Numbered from the stretch's first letter, positions 17,728-25,620 are shown. The stretch is DNA of 64,000 nt from Chryseobacterium aquifrigidense (GCF_006716485.1 NZ_VFPD01000001.1:2524008-2588007); one strand, 5' to 3'. Numbers and translations are program-made. Notes: generated from the letters alone by a model not told the origin.

Positions 17728-17876
17728 TTGGTTCTGCATCACTGCAGATTAAAAGGGAACCGTGTGAAAATCACGGACTGTCGCGCAACTGTAAAGTAAC
17801 TGAAGTCTTTATCAAAGATCCACTGTGCGAGGCATGGGAAGGAGATAAATGATGTTACAAGTCAGGAGACCTGCCT
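17728..17876 (+). ncRNA. Cobalamin (B12) riboswitch
   Basis: The conserved cobalamin-riboswitch blocks are present in order. The core is GATTAAAAGGGAAC (from about 17747), then GTGTGAAAATCACGGACTGT with CGCGCAACTGTAA, and CCACTGTGCGAGGCATGGGA with AGG. The 3' strand AGTCAGGAGACCTGCC is at about 17860-17875, followed by TTTTTCTT. In Bacteroidota this element normally precedes btuB-like TonB receptors or cobalamin genes. Here the only gene downstream on the strand is an acyl-CoA thioesterase starting at 18005, about 130 bases away. No small ORF is visible in between. Confidence 0.9.
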
Positions 17877-18004
17877 TTTTCTTAAACATGTAACTTTCGC
17901 GATTTGAAGTTGTATTGATCTGATGGATTGTTTCAGGAATTCTGTAAGTTCCTGTCATTATTCTGTTTCCAATCATTTCTTATCGCTTTAATTAATAATG
18001 ATAT

Positions 18005-18388
18005 ATGACTACAGAAGAAAGAATTGAAGCATCCGAAACCAGAATCTTTAAAGCGGTTTTCCCAAACACAACCAATCATTACGATACCCTTTTTGGAGGT
18101 ACTGCTATGCAGCTGATGGATGAGGTAGCTTTTATCACAGCCACCCGTTTTGCCAGAAAAAGAGTGGTAACGGTAAGCAGTGATAAGATTGATTTCAAAA
18201 AACCTATTCCTGCCGGAACTATTGTGGAACTGATCGGAAAAGTTTCATACGTGGGAAAAACCAGTATGAAAGTGAATGTTGAAATCTACACTGAACAGAT
18301 GTATTCCTATGAAAGAGAAAAGGCGATTATAGGTGATTTTACTTTTGTAGCGATTGACGAATTCAAAAAACCAATCCAGATACTATAA
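18005..18388 (+). CDS. Acyl-CoA thioesterase (YciA-like hotdog)
   Basis: This 127-residue hotdog-fold protein carries the acyl-CoA thioesterase signature: NHYDTLFGGTAMQLMDEVAF, with the catalytic Asp in LMDE, then DKIDFKKPIPAGTIVELIGK. It resembles YciA/BFIT cytosolic thioesterases that hydrolyse short- to medium-chain acyl-CoA. Its length fits a single hotdog domain that works as a hexamer. It is the only gene placed to be controlled by the cobalamin riboswitch upstream. A GC-rich terminator follows at 18394-18430. Confidence 0.9.
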   Translation: MTTEERIEASETRIFKAVFPNTTNHYDTLFGGTAMQLMDEVAFITATRFARKRVVTVSSDKIDFKKPIPAGTIVELIGKVSYVGKTSMKVNVEIYTEQMYSYEREKAIIGDFTFVAIDEFKKPIQIL

Positions 18389-18393
18389 ATACT

Positions 18394-18434
18394 ATAAGTT
18401 TCGGGCGGCCAAAGGCCGCCCGAAACTTATTTTT
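18394..18434. terminator. Bidirectional terminator, 17-bp perfect stem
   Basis: ATAAGTTTCGGGCGGCC (18394-18410), loop AAA, then the exact complement to 18430, followed by TTTT. It separates the convergent thioesterase and HD-hydrolase genes. Confidence 0.85.
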
Positions 18435-18442
18435 CGCTGAAA

Positions 18443-19033
18443 TTATTTCAAAACTTTTTCCGTCTCCAGGCTTCTGTTTAAAAGAAGTTCAAAAGCCTCC
18501 CCCATTTCATCCGATGCTCTGCTGATTGCATTTTCCAGCATATTCCGGATTTGTCTTTCTGTTACTCCTGCTTCTGTCCAGCTCTTTCCGGCAGTGTAGG
18601 AATTTAAGATGAATGGCATGATTCTGTCGATCCCGCAGGCAAAAATAGCGTCCGGTGTTTTCTCTTCTTCAAATTCAAGCCACAGGTTAAAAAATTCTGT
18701 ACGTAAAGGTTCATCCAGAATTCCAAAGATTTTTTGGGCTGAAGCTTTCTCTCTTTCAAATTTTCCAACCATTGCTTTTTCATCAAAAATAAAAGTATCT
18801 CCGGCTTCTATTTCTACAAGATCATGAATGGAAAGCATTCTTATTACTCTCAGCAAATCAATATCTGCACGGTTTTTAGCATATGGATAAAGGATCTGGG
18901 CAAGAATTATGATCTGCCAGGAATGTTCAGCTGTATTCTCTCTCCGGGAATCGTCTGCATTGTAATTTCTTCGCTGTACATTTTTCAAAGCATCCACTGC
19001 CAGGATAAAATCGATTTCTTTTTGAATTTTCAT
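18443..19033 (-). CDS. HD-domain hydrolase (YfbR-like)
   Basis: This 196-residue HD-superfamily phosphohydrolase has its metal ligands in order: TAEHSWQ (His), SIHDLVEIEAGD (His-Asp), and GIDRIMPFILNS (Asp). The pattern matches the YfbR/HDDC2 group, 5'-deoxynucleotidases that hydrolyse dNMPs. The length is close to YfbR (199). It follows the frameshifted gene upstream on the same strand. The nucleotidase assignment is by family and not proven. Confidence 0.85.
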   Translation of the reverse strand: MKIQKEIDFILAVDALKNVQRRNYNADDSRRENTAEHSWQIIILAQILYPYAKNRADIDLLRVIRMLSIHDLVEIEAGDTFIFDEKAMVGKFEREKASAQKIFGILDEPLRTEFFNLWLEFEEEKTPDAIFACGIDRIMPFILNSYTAGKSWTEAGVTERQIRNMLENAISRASDEMGEAFELLLNRSLETEKVLK

Positions 19034-19034
19034 C

Positions 19035-19737
19035 TTACTTTTTATTTCTGTTATATTGATCTGCCGGATACACCTTTGTTTTGGTAATCCATTTATTATT
19101 GAGCTTTTCTTTCGTTATGACCTTCACCTGATCTTCATTGGTCATATCCTCTTCTTTTTCCAACACCGTATCCAGCCCTTTATTCGGGATAACAGCATAT
19201 TCTGTGGTAAAAATTCTGCAGCAACCGGACTTACCATAGGAAATAAGACGTTTGCGTTTGGCGTCCGTTTCAAAAAAATCAAAACCATTTGAGCCAAGGT
19301 CTGTAAGTTCTTTACTTTTTACAAATGCCATTCTTGTGCTGTTGAAATACATACACATCATACGAAGCCGAGCTGTAGTTTCCCATATTTCCGTTTCTTA
19401 TGGCCACATCTTCCGTCCCGTCAAAATTAAAGTCATCGATAATCACAGCACGTTGATCTTTCGAAAGTGGAATCAGTTTCCCTTGGGTTAGCTTCTGGCC
19501 TTGGCCTGTATATATAACAAGGTCATCAGAAACAAATGTCTGTACCTTGCTGTTTTTATGGTCAAACAGGTCTACAGTTCCCTTTCCTCCACATCTGTCA
19601 TCGTAACAATCTTCTATCCGGATGATGGCATCATAGCTTTTTGATACATTCTTAACTTCAAACTGATACTGTCCAAAACATAGCGGACCCAATAAAAGAA
19701 ATGCTGATAAGTGCCTGTATTTATTCAAAATATTCAT
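19035..19737 (-). pseudogene. Frameshifted secreted protein (XAC2610-type)
   Basis: Two overlapping minus-strand frames together make one protein. The first (from ATG 19737) has a signal peptide (FLLLGPLCFGQ) and runs through VIIDDFNFDGTEDVAIRNGN and SYDVYVFQQ, stopping at 19312. The second continues with STRMAFVKSKELTDLGSNGF, RLISYGKSGCCRIFTTEY and a KTKVYPADQY-like end at 19035. Related proteins in Bacteroidota have these blocks in one frame. One extra base near 19339-19350 (TTTCAAC) would explain the break. The function of the family is unknown. It may be a true pseudogene or an assembly error. Confidence 0.7.
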
Positions 19738-19867
19738 GGTATTAGTAAAATGATTTAGGTGTTTTTTATATCTAACAAAAATACGAATCATAATACCGAT
19801 CTCAAAATCTACATCCCGCTATCTTCCATAATTTCCCTCCCAATAAAAGTATATTCGAAGATAAGAA

Positions 19868-19952
19868 GCTCTTTCCCGCTATCCGCTCATACTCCTCGCC
19901 CCCTTTCTTATGCCGTACTGCTTTGGGGTAACCGCTGCTATCGGGGCTAGGA
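19868..19952 (-). other. Flavobacterial interspersed structured element (possibly Flavo-1-like)
   Basis: Read on the minus strand it begins CCTAGCCCCGATAGCAGCGG and ends GAGCGGATAGCGGGAAAGAG. This paired pattern of GATAG/GCGG blocks recurs intergenically in many Flavobacteriia. A second partial copy of GATAGCGGGAT is at about 19814. I believe it is the element catalogued as a conserved Flavobacteria RNA motif, but cannot verify the name. Confidence 0.5.
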
Positions 19953-19953
19953 C

Positions 19954-20016
19954 ATGAGTAATGAGTAATGAGTGATGAGTGATGAGTGATGAGTGATGAG
20001 TGATGAGTGATGAGTG
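19954..20016. repeat. Heptanucleotide tandem repeat, 9 x ATGAGTR
   Basis: Nine head-to-tail heptamers run without interruption: two ATGAGTA then seven ATGAGTG. It lies 279 bp upstream of padR. It is a likely variable-number repeat; on the minus strand it reads as an artificial Ser-His-rich frame. Confidence 0.95.
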
Positions 20017-20181
20017 ATAAAAGATCATTTTTTCTCTCCAATTTTCAAAATTCTATTTAAAAATTTAAAATTTTCAGAAATTTTCTTCCAAAATTTGTTG
20101 TACTCAAAATTGACAGTAAAAATTATTACGCTGATTTACAATTAATTAAACAATTTATTTTAAAAATTTCACTACTTTGTA

Positions 20182-20213
20182 TTGCATAATACCATTTTAT
20201 TTACATATCTTTG
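20182..20213 (+). promoter_or_regulatory. Promoter of the padR-pspC operon
   Basis: TTG at 20182-20184, 21 bases, then TATCTTTG at 20206-20213 match the Bacteroidota -33/-7 consensus. The predicted start near 20220 gives a leader of about 75 bases before padR at 20295. PadR proteins often repress their own operon, so an operator may lie here. Confidence 0.6.
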
Positions 20214-20294
20214 TAATGTAAAATCGAAATAGGTACAACTAGCTAGGTTCCGAACTTCGAAAATTATATAACTAATTAACAAAACTTATCAAAG

Positions 20295-20624
20295 ATGAAT
20301 ACCGAAAATACCAAAGCGCAAATGCGAAAAGGAATTCTGGAATTCTGTATTCTAAGTCTCATCAATAACCGCGAAATGTATGTTTCTGATCTTATTGATG
20401 AACTGAAAAAAGGAAAACTGGATGTAGTGGAAGGAACCCTCTACCCTCTTCTTACAAGACTTAAAAACGGAGAGTTTCTCTCTTACAGATGGGAAGAATC
20501 TACAGGAGGACCGCCCAGAAAATATTATCAGATCACAGAAAAAGGAAAACTTTTCCTGGATGAACTTCTCAATACATGGAATGAACTGACAGCCTCAGTA
20601 AACCAAATCACCCAACAAAATTAA
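20295..20624 (+). CDS. PadR family transcriptional regulator
   Basis: This 109-residue winged-helix regulator contains RKGILEFCILSLINNREMYV, VEGTLYPLLTRLKNGEFLSY and ESTGGPPRKYYQITEKGK, the standard PadR DNA-binding domain. A short C-terminal helix is of the small PadR-s2 type. It binds inverted repeats as a dimer, usually as a repressor relieved by a ligand or by envelope stress. It is 11 bp upstream of a PspC-domain gene, a pairing seen across Bacteroidota that suggests it controls that gene. Confidence 0.93.
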   Translation: MNTENTKAQMRKGILEFCILSLINNREMYVSDLIDELKKGKLDVVEGTLYPLLTRLKNGEFLSYRWEESTGGPPRKYYQITEKGKLFLDELLNTWNELTASVNQITQQN

Positions 20625-20635
20625 AAAACAAAGCT

Positions 20636-22357
20636 ATGAACAAGACACTCTCAATAGGACTCGCAGGTTTTTCTTTTACCATAGAAGAACACGCATATAT
20701 AAAGCTCAGCGATTACCTGAACGCTCTGAGAAGCTCTCTGGATGCTTCTGAGGCTGATGAAGTAATGCATGACATAGAAATCAGAATGGTGGAAATTTTC
20801 AAAGATTCTTTAGGAAAACGTGAAGTGATTAATGATACCGATGTAGAAAGAGTAATCGCACAGATCGGAAGCCCTGAAAAAATCGAAGAGCAGGAAGAAG
20901 CTTATTATTCTGAAAAAACATCTGCCAGAAACCATAATTCAGGAACTCATTATACCGATAAAAAGCAGCTGTTCCGTGATCCGGAAAAACAAAAAGTTGC
21001 CGGAGTTTGTGCAGGTTTAGCTCAATATGTAGGAATGGATATTACTACCATGAGAGCAATCTGGCTGGGAATATTCGTACTAGGAATTTTCACAGCAGCA
21101 ATTTCCTCTTCATTAATAGGTCTTCTATATGTAATCCTTTGGATCGTACTTCCAAAAGCTGAAACAGCAGCAGATTTCCTGAAAATGCAGGGAAAGCCTA
21201 TGAACTTCGACAATCTTAAGAATGAGTCCAACAAATTGGTACAATTTGCCAATGAATCTACTCAGAGGGTCGGAGAAATCTATAACGAAAACAAACCATA
21301 TATCAACAATGCAAGCAGCGGAATCTGGAATGTATTCAAGTATATTGTAGGAGGATTCTTCGTATTGATGGCTGTAAGCAGCATTATCGGAGTCTTTGTA
21401 TTATTCGGTCTTTTCGGAATGGATACAGACTTCCCGGGTGCCAATGAAATCAGATTCTATATGGACGATCAGGGACTTGATAAAGTACTGGCGGCTATGA
21501 TGGTAATCGGAAGCTTAATTCCAGCAATTCTTTTCAGTTTATTAAGCATCAAAATATTCTCGCCAAAAACAAAACTGAGAAATATCGGATGGGTTGTAGG
21601 TGGTTTATTCCTTCTTCTGATCGGACTTGGAACTTACTTCGGAATCAGCATGGCTAAGAAAGACATGATTTACAGAGGAACCAAGGAAGATGTAGAAAAC
21701 GTAGCCATCAATACTACTTCAGATACCGTTTATGTAGATGTAAAACAAATCAACATTCCTCAGAACTTCAAAGCGTATAACAATGATATTTATTCTGATA
21801 AAAGATCAGTTTACGAAGAAGATTATATTTCTGTAGATGTTACAAGAAAACCAGATATCAAAACGCCTTATCTGATCATCAAAAAAGAAGGAAAAGGATA
21901 TAACTTCCCTATCCAGCTGACAGTTCCTGTAGAAGTAGTAAACAATAAAATATTACTTCCAAACTACATCAAGTATCCATATGAGCACAGATTCAGAGAT
22001 TACAGCCTTGATTATGAACTTGTAGTTCCGCAAAAAGCAGTTGTTTTATCCATGAATAAAGATCGTATCCACATGGACGGAGATTTAGACGGAGACGGAA
22101 TTAACGACGACGATCAGGACAGAGATGATGACAATAACAATGTCAGAATTGAAAAAAATAAAATCACGGTAAACGGCTCCAGTATCGAATACAACTCTGA
22201 TGACAAAGACAGCATCATTGTAAACGGTAAAAAAGTTCCGAACAACCAGGCAAAGAAAGTAATTGATTCTGCCGTGTCTACTATCAAAAAATCAAATAAA
22301 GATATGGACATCAAAATCAAAGACGGAAAAAACGAAATTTCCATACAAACTAAATAA
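20636..22357 (+). CDS. PspC domain-containing membrane protein
   Basis: This is a 573-residue protein in several parts. The N-terminal helical HAAS/DUF1700-like region (1-85) ends in VIAQIGSPEKIEEQEEAYYS. A PspC domain follows at about 105-170 (LFRDPEKQKVAGVCAGLAQY, then a membrane hairpin), and two or three more membrane helices at about 235-340. A long C-terminal domain contains an Asp-rich run, DGDLDGDGINDDDQDRDDD, near residue 482, like a calcium-binding loop. PspC domains act in envelope-stress sensing. Pairing with PadR supports an envelope-stress module. Confidence 0.88.
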   Translation: MNKTLSIGLAGFSFTIEEHAYIKLSDYLNALRSSLDASEADEVMHDIEIRMVEIFKDSLGKREVINDTDVERVIAQIGSPEKIEEQEEAYYSEKTSARNHNSGTHYTDKKQLFRDPEKQKVAGVCAGLAQYVGMDITTMRAIWLGIFVLGIFTAAISSSLIGLLYVILWIVLPKAETAADFLKMQGKPMNFDNLKNESNKLVQFANESTQRVGEIYNENKPYINNASSGIWNVFKYIVGGFFVLMAVSSIIGVFVLFGLFGMDTDFPGANEIRFYMDDQGLDKVLAAMMVIGSLIPAILFSLLSIKIFSPKTKLRNIGWVVGGLFLLLIGLGTYFGISMAKKDMIYRGTKEDVENVAINTTSDTVYVDVKQINIPQNFKAYNNDIYSDKRSVYEEDYISVDVTRKPDIKTPYLIIKKEGKGYNFPIQLTVPVEVVNNKILLPNYIKYPYEHRFRDYSLDYELVVPQKAVVLSMNKDRIHMDGDLDGDGINDDDQDRDDDNNNVRIEKNKITVNGSSIEYNSDDKDSIIVNGKKVPNNQAKKVIDSAVSTIKKSNKDMDIKIKDGKNEISIQTK

Positions 22358-22531
22358 TTAACTTCAGAGAGTGGTAGAAGGTGTGAGTGGATGGCAACCG
22401 TTTGAAATTCACACCCTTCTTCTCTCAGAAAAGTGAAAATAAAGCCCTATTTAGTTTCTTATGTGAAAAAAAAGGTTTAATTTCGTAAAGCTAAAATTTA
22501 ATAACCAAACAATCAAAAACACCTCCTTATC

Positions 22532-22594
22532 ATGATACAATTTGCAATGGAATTCGTAATGAAAATCGTAGATTTAATTAGCGGTTTGTTTTAA
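22532..22594 (+). CDS. Possible 20-residue hydrophobic micropeptide
   Basis: ATG to TAA encodes MIQFAMEFVMKIVDLISGLF. It is amphipathic with only three charged residues, similar in character to small membrane-active or PSM-like peptides. It has no Shine-Dalgarno, but Bacteroidota rarely need one. A candidate -7-like TAATTTCG lies about 48 bases upstream, and an intrinsic terminator begins 27 bases after the stop. Whether it is translated cannot be judged from sequence alone. Confidence 0.3.
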   Translation: MIQFAMEFVMKIVDLISGLF

Positions 22595-22620
22595 GAGCGA
22601 TAATATTTCAATATATTTGT

Positions 22621-22654
22621 AAAGTATAACCAAAGTTTGGTTATACTTTTTTGT
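22621..22654 (+). terminator. Intrinsic terminator
   Basis: AAAGTATAACC pairs with GGTTATACTTT around AAAGTTT and is followed by a T-run. It lies just upstream of the acyltransferase gene and downstream of the micro-ORF. Confidence 0.8.
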
Positions 22655-22672
22655 TTTTAATCCGGGAAATCT

Positions 22673-23281
22673 ATGAAAAAGCTATTAGGCAAAGCAATGT
22701 TAAAGATATTAGGTTGGAAAGTCGTTCTGCAGGGCGATGTCAACAATCTGAACAGGTGTATCCTTGTGGTTGCACCACATACTCATAATATGGAGTACAT
22801 TTTAGGAAATTTCGCCTATTGGGCCTTGGAAAAACCTTTAAAAATTATTATCAAGGATGCACACACCAAAGCATGGTATGGAAGCATGGTAAAAGGACTT
22901 GGAGGTATCGGAATCGACAGAAGCCAGAAAAATGACCTTGTAAATTTCGTAGCCAACCAGTTTTCAAAGGAAGATTTCAGTCTTGTTATTACTCCGGAAG
23001 GAACCCGAAGCTGGGTACCAAAATGGAGAAAAGGATTCTATCACATGGCTTTGGCTGCAAAAGTCCCTATTGTTCTGGCAGCAGGAGATTTTAAAAGAAA
23101 AATTGTGTACCTGGGCTATACCATTCCTTATGAAAGAATAGCATCTGTCCCTTTTTCAGAAATCATGCAGGAAATTCAGGACTATTATGTAAAAAATGAC
23201 ATCGTTCCCAAAGTCCCTGCCAACTGGAATCCTAATATTATGGGAACCGGAAATGAAACGGACAGTGTAAAACAAGATTAA
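22673..23281 (+). CDS. PlsC-like lysophospholipid acyltransferase
   Basis: This is a 202-residue protein. The acyltransferase histidine motif is in VVAPHTHNMEYILG, a variant of HX4D with Glu. It also has GIGIDRSQKND and the glycerol-phosphate-binding motif ITPEGTRSWVPKWRKGFYHM (EGTR). It belongs to the 1-acyl-sn-glycerol-3-phosphate acyltransferase superfamily and is shorter than PlsC itself. The acyl acceptor is unknown. It is followed 26 bp later by a hotdog thioesterase and then isochorismate synthase, so the three probably form one transcription unit. Confidence 0.88.
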   Translation: MKKLLGKAMLKILGWKVVLQGDVNNLNRCILVVAPHTHNMEYILGNFAYWALEKPLKIIIKDAHTKAWYGSMVKGLGGIGIDRSQKNDLVNFVANQFSKEDFSLVITPEGTRSWVPKWRKGFYHMALAAKVPIVLAAGDFKRKIVYLGYTIPYERIASVPFSEIMQEIQDYYVKNDIVPKVPANWNPNIMGTGNETDSVKQD

Positions 23282-23307
23282 TCAATCATCATTTATCAAT
23301 TAGTAAA

Positions 23308-23736
23308 ATGAAAGGTCAGACAAAAGAAGAAATATTAGCATTCATCAATAACTGGGGCGATGTAACTCTTGCCAAAACACTTGAAATTAAATTCATCGAT
23401 ATCGATCTGGAAAATGAAACCCTTACAGCCACAATGCCTGTTCTTCCCAGAACTCATCAGCCGTTTGGAATCATGCACGGAGGAGCGAGTTGCGTTTTAG
23501 CTGAAACCTTGGGATCAAGCCTGTCTAATATTTTTATCGATGGTGAAAAATATTATGGAGTGGGAACCAATATCAATTCTAATCACTTAAGAAGTAAAAA
23601 AGATGGTATTGTAACTGCTACAGCACGTTTTATCAGAAAAGGTAAAACGATGCATGTATCAGAAATTGAAATCCGTGACGAAAAAGGAGTTTTGATCAAT
23701 CATACTACAATGACGAATAATATCATTCACAAATAA
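23308..23736 (+). CDS. Hotdog thioesterase, MenI-like
   Basis: This 142-residue PaaI/YdiI-type hotdog thioesterase has the key block HQPFGIMHGGASCVLAETLG, with catalytic Glu in AETLG, then GTNINSNHLR. YdiI/MenI hydrolyses 1,4-dihydroxy-2-naphthoyl-CoA in menaquinone synthesis. The following gene is an isochorismate synthase, the first committed enzyme of that pathway, which supports the MenI role. A terminator at 23762-23788 lies between the two genes, so they may be transcribed apart. Confidence 0.82.
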   Translation: MKGQTKEEILAFINNWGDVTLAKTLEIKFIDIDLENETLTATMPVLPRTHQPFGIMHGGASCVLAETLGSSLSNIFIDGEKYYGVGTNINSNHLRSKKDGIVTATARFIRKGKTMHVSEIEIRDEKGVLINHTTMTNNIIHK

Positions 23737-23761
23737 GTTATTGTAACATAAAAAAAATAAG

Positions 23762-23788
23762 GAGCTTAAAAAAATTTAAGCTCTTTTT
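23762..23788 (+). terminator. Intrinsic terminator
   Basis: GAGCTTAAA (23762-23770) pairs with TTTAAGCTC (23775-23783) around AAAA, followed by TTTTT. Confidence 0.85.
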
Positions 23789-23894
23789 ATTTTGACATCT
23801 TTAAGACTAGTAATACCTTTGTAAAAAGGAAAATCAAAGCGGGAATTTTCTATAGTATTCTCAATGATGATTTTTCCAAAATCTTTCATAACCC

Positions 23895-24863
23895 ATGATT
23901 TATTTCAAACTTCCTTTCGACGAAAGACTTCTTTCTACTGATGAAAAAAATATAAAAAATGCTGTTAACTTTTTTTCCTATAACAGCTTAGATCACATCA
24001 GCTTCACTGGAGATATTGTTGAAATTGATGCTTCAGAATTTGCTCATACTTCTATTACCAACGAAGATCTGATTAGCGATTCTACAGATTCTTCTGCCGA
24101 AACAAAAGAAGAATACTGCGAAACATTACAGAAAGTGATTGAAGTAATTAAAGATAATCACCTCCCAAAGCTTGTTTACTCCAGAAGAAAGATTTTTAGA
24201 GACTTTACTCGTATCGATTATAAGGAAAGTTTCAAAAACGTATGTGAATCTTATCCCAATGCCTTCAGATATCTTTTTAATGATGGAAAAAATGCCTGGA
24301 TGGGAGCTTTCTCTGAAGTACTGGGAAAGTTTAACAAAAAGACTCACGAGTTTGAAACCATGGCCCTAGCCGGAACTCTTCCGGTATCTGAAGAATGGTC
24401 TGAAAAAGAAATTCAAGAACAAAAACCGGTTACCACTTATATTCAGGATATTCTTAAAAGCTATTCTGACAATGTACAGCAATCGGAAACCTATGATCAT
24501 ATTTCCGGTAATATCAAACATTTACGAACAGATTTTAAAACCAGTATAAAACCTGAAGTTCTTGATAAAATTATTCAGGAACTACACCCGACTCCTGCAG
24601 TCTGCGGTATTCCAAAAGATTTTTGTAATGAGAATATCCGTAAATATGAAAAATTTCCCCGTGAATTCTATGCAGGTTATATAAAAGTTGAAACAGAAGA
24701 AAGTATTCTTTATTTTGTAAATCTACGCTGTGCAAGACTTTATAAAGATTCTGTACATCTTTTTGTAGGAGGCGGAATAACGGCTCAAAGTGACCCGGAA
24801 AAAGAATGGAGAGAAACAGAACTGAAGTCTGAAGCAATATTGAAGAATCTGGTTATTTTTTAG
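23895..24863 (+). CDS. menF: Isochorismate synthase / chorismate-binding enzyme
   Basis: This 322-residue protein of the anthranilate/isochorismate synthase fold contains KLVYSRRKIF, AWMGAFSEVLGKF, ETMALAGTLPVSEEWSEKEI, the HPTPAVCGIP block, and EFYAGYIKVE through VGGGITAQSDPEKEWRETE near the end. The HPTPAVCG and GGGI..SDPEKE motifs are typical of MenF/EntC. It converts chorismate to isochorismate for menaquinone synthesis. It is shorter than E. coli MenF (431), lacking much of the N-terminus, as is usual in Flavobacteriia. The MenI-like gene upstream supports the assignment. Confidence 0.87.
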   Translation: MIYFKLPFDERLLSTDEKNIKNAVNFFSYNSLDHISFTGDIVEIDASEFAHTSITNEDLISDSTDSSAETKEEYCETLQKVIEVIKDNHLPKLVYSRRKIFRDFTRIDYKESFKNVCESYPNAFRYLFNDGKNAWMGAFSEVLGKFNKKTHEFETMALAGTLPVSEEWSEKEIQEQKPVTTYIQDILKSYSDNVQQSETYDHISGNIKHLRTDFKTSIKPEVLDKIIQELHPTPAVCGIPKDFCNENIRKYEKFPREFYAGYIKVETEESILYFVNLRCARLYKDSVHLFVGGGITAQSDPEKEWRETELKSEAILKNLVIF

Positions 24864-24890
24864 ATCATACTGGTTTTACGTGTTAATTAA

Positions 24891-25310
24891 ACCACAGATT
24901 GCACAGATTTTCACAGATGATTACGTATATCTTCTTGCTGAGTGCAACGCCCTTGCGAACGTTTTAAAGCCATCAATAAGAACTTTGTGAGCTTCGCGTT
25001 ATACCCCTTAAGTTTTGGCTGAAGCCAATTGAAAATTATCTATTTTTTTAACGGGCTAAAGCCCGTTTCTATTGAATTAACCAAATAATGATTGATGTAA
25101 TTCATCTACTGGTATTTATAAAATTGCCCACAGATTTCACGAATTTACGCAGATGATTGCATATATCTTCTTGCTGAGTGCAACGCTCTTGCGAACGCTT
25201 TTAAAGCCAACAATAAGATCTTTGTGAGCTTTGCGTTACACCCGTAAGTTTTAGGTAAAGCCGATGGATGTCTTATTTTTTTTTAACAGGTTAAAGCCTT
25301 TGAAATTTAA
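24891..25310. repeat. Two imperfect ~185-bp direct repeats in a 550-bp gap
   Basis: The gap 24864-25414 has no gene. Copy A (24891-25076) and copy B (25127-25310) align at an offset of about 236 bases. Both contain CACAGAT...CAGATGATT, the block CTTCTTGCTGAGTGCAACGC, CTTGCGAACG, and TTTGTGAGCTT.GCGTTA. Copy A ends in the palindrome ACGGGCTAAAGCCCGT, which is decayed in copy B. The CACAGATT and GTGAGC/GCGTTA phrases are common in Bacteroidota intergenic repeats. Confidence 0.85.
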
Positions 25311-25360
25311 TGGTAACCAAACCTGATACCTATTACCCATTATCTGCTACGTAATAAAAC

Positions 25361-25392
25361 AAAAAACCTCCTTCCAAAAGAAAGAGGTCTAT
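25361..25392 (-). terminator. Intrinsic terminator of marC unit
   Basis: On the minus strand ACCTCTTTC pairs imperfectly with GGAAGGAGGT around TTTT and is followed by TTTTTTG. It lies downstream of the 66-residue membrane protein gene. Confidence 0.7.
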
Positions 25393-25414
25393 ATCTATAT
25401 TGAATATATTCAAT

Positions 25415-25615
25415 TTATTTCTTTACACCGATTCTGCTCCAGGTATCCATTACAAAAAGCAGGATAAGGCCTATTGCAGCAGCACCAGCTGAGAATGCAA
25501 ATCTAATGTTATCTTCATCTCCCAGGATATCTGTTGCCTGCCAGTTGATAGCATAAAGATTGATGGTGATGAATACAATAAACAGTACTAAAAATACTTT
25601 ATAAAACTTCTTCAT
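25415..25615 (-). CDS. Small two-helix membrane protein, unknown
   Basis: This 66-residue protein has two hydrophobic segments (KVFLVLFIVFITINLYAINW and FSAGAAAIGLILLFVMDTW) joined by a short acidic loop (DILGDEDN) and ending SRIGVKK. No family is recognised. It starts five bases after the marC stop on the same strand, so it is very likely co-transcribed with marC. Its clean hydrophobic pattern and position support a real gene. Confidence 0.65.
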   Translation of the reverse strand: MKKFYKVFLVLFIVFITINLYAINWQATDILGDEDNIRFAFSAGAAAIGLILLFVMDTWSRIGVKK

Positions 25616-25620
25616 GACTC

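Larger units (their letters stand above)
22358..22672. other. Intergenic region with hairpin, micro-ORF and terminator
   Basis: The 315-bp gap after pspC first holds an imperfect hairpin at about 22372-22430 (AGAAGGTGTGA pairing with TCACACCCTTCT). A 20-codon ORF lies at 22532-22594, and a strong terminator at 22621-22654. The order looks like a short independent transcription unit. Confidence 0.6.

Noticed and set aside
19954..20016. Possible CRISPR-like array
   Set aside because: Units are seven bases with no spacers; a simple tandem repeat.
19802..20041. Minus-strand 79-codon open frame with repeated Ser-His-His-Ser-Leu-Ile-Thr
   Set aside because: It is only the translation of the heptamer tandem repeat and the interspersed element; no conserved protein features.
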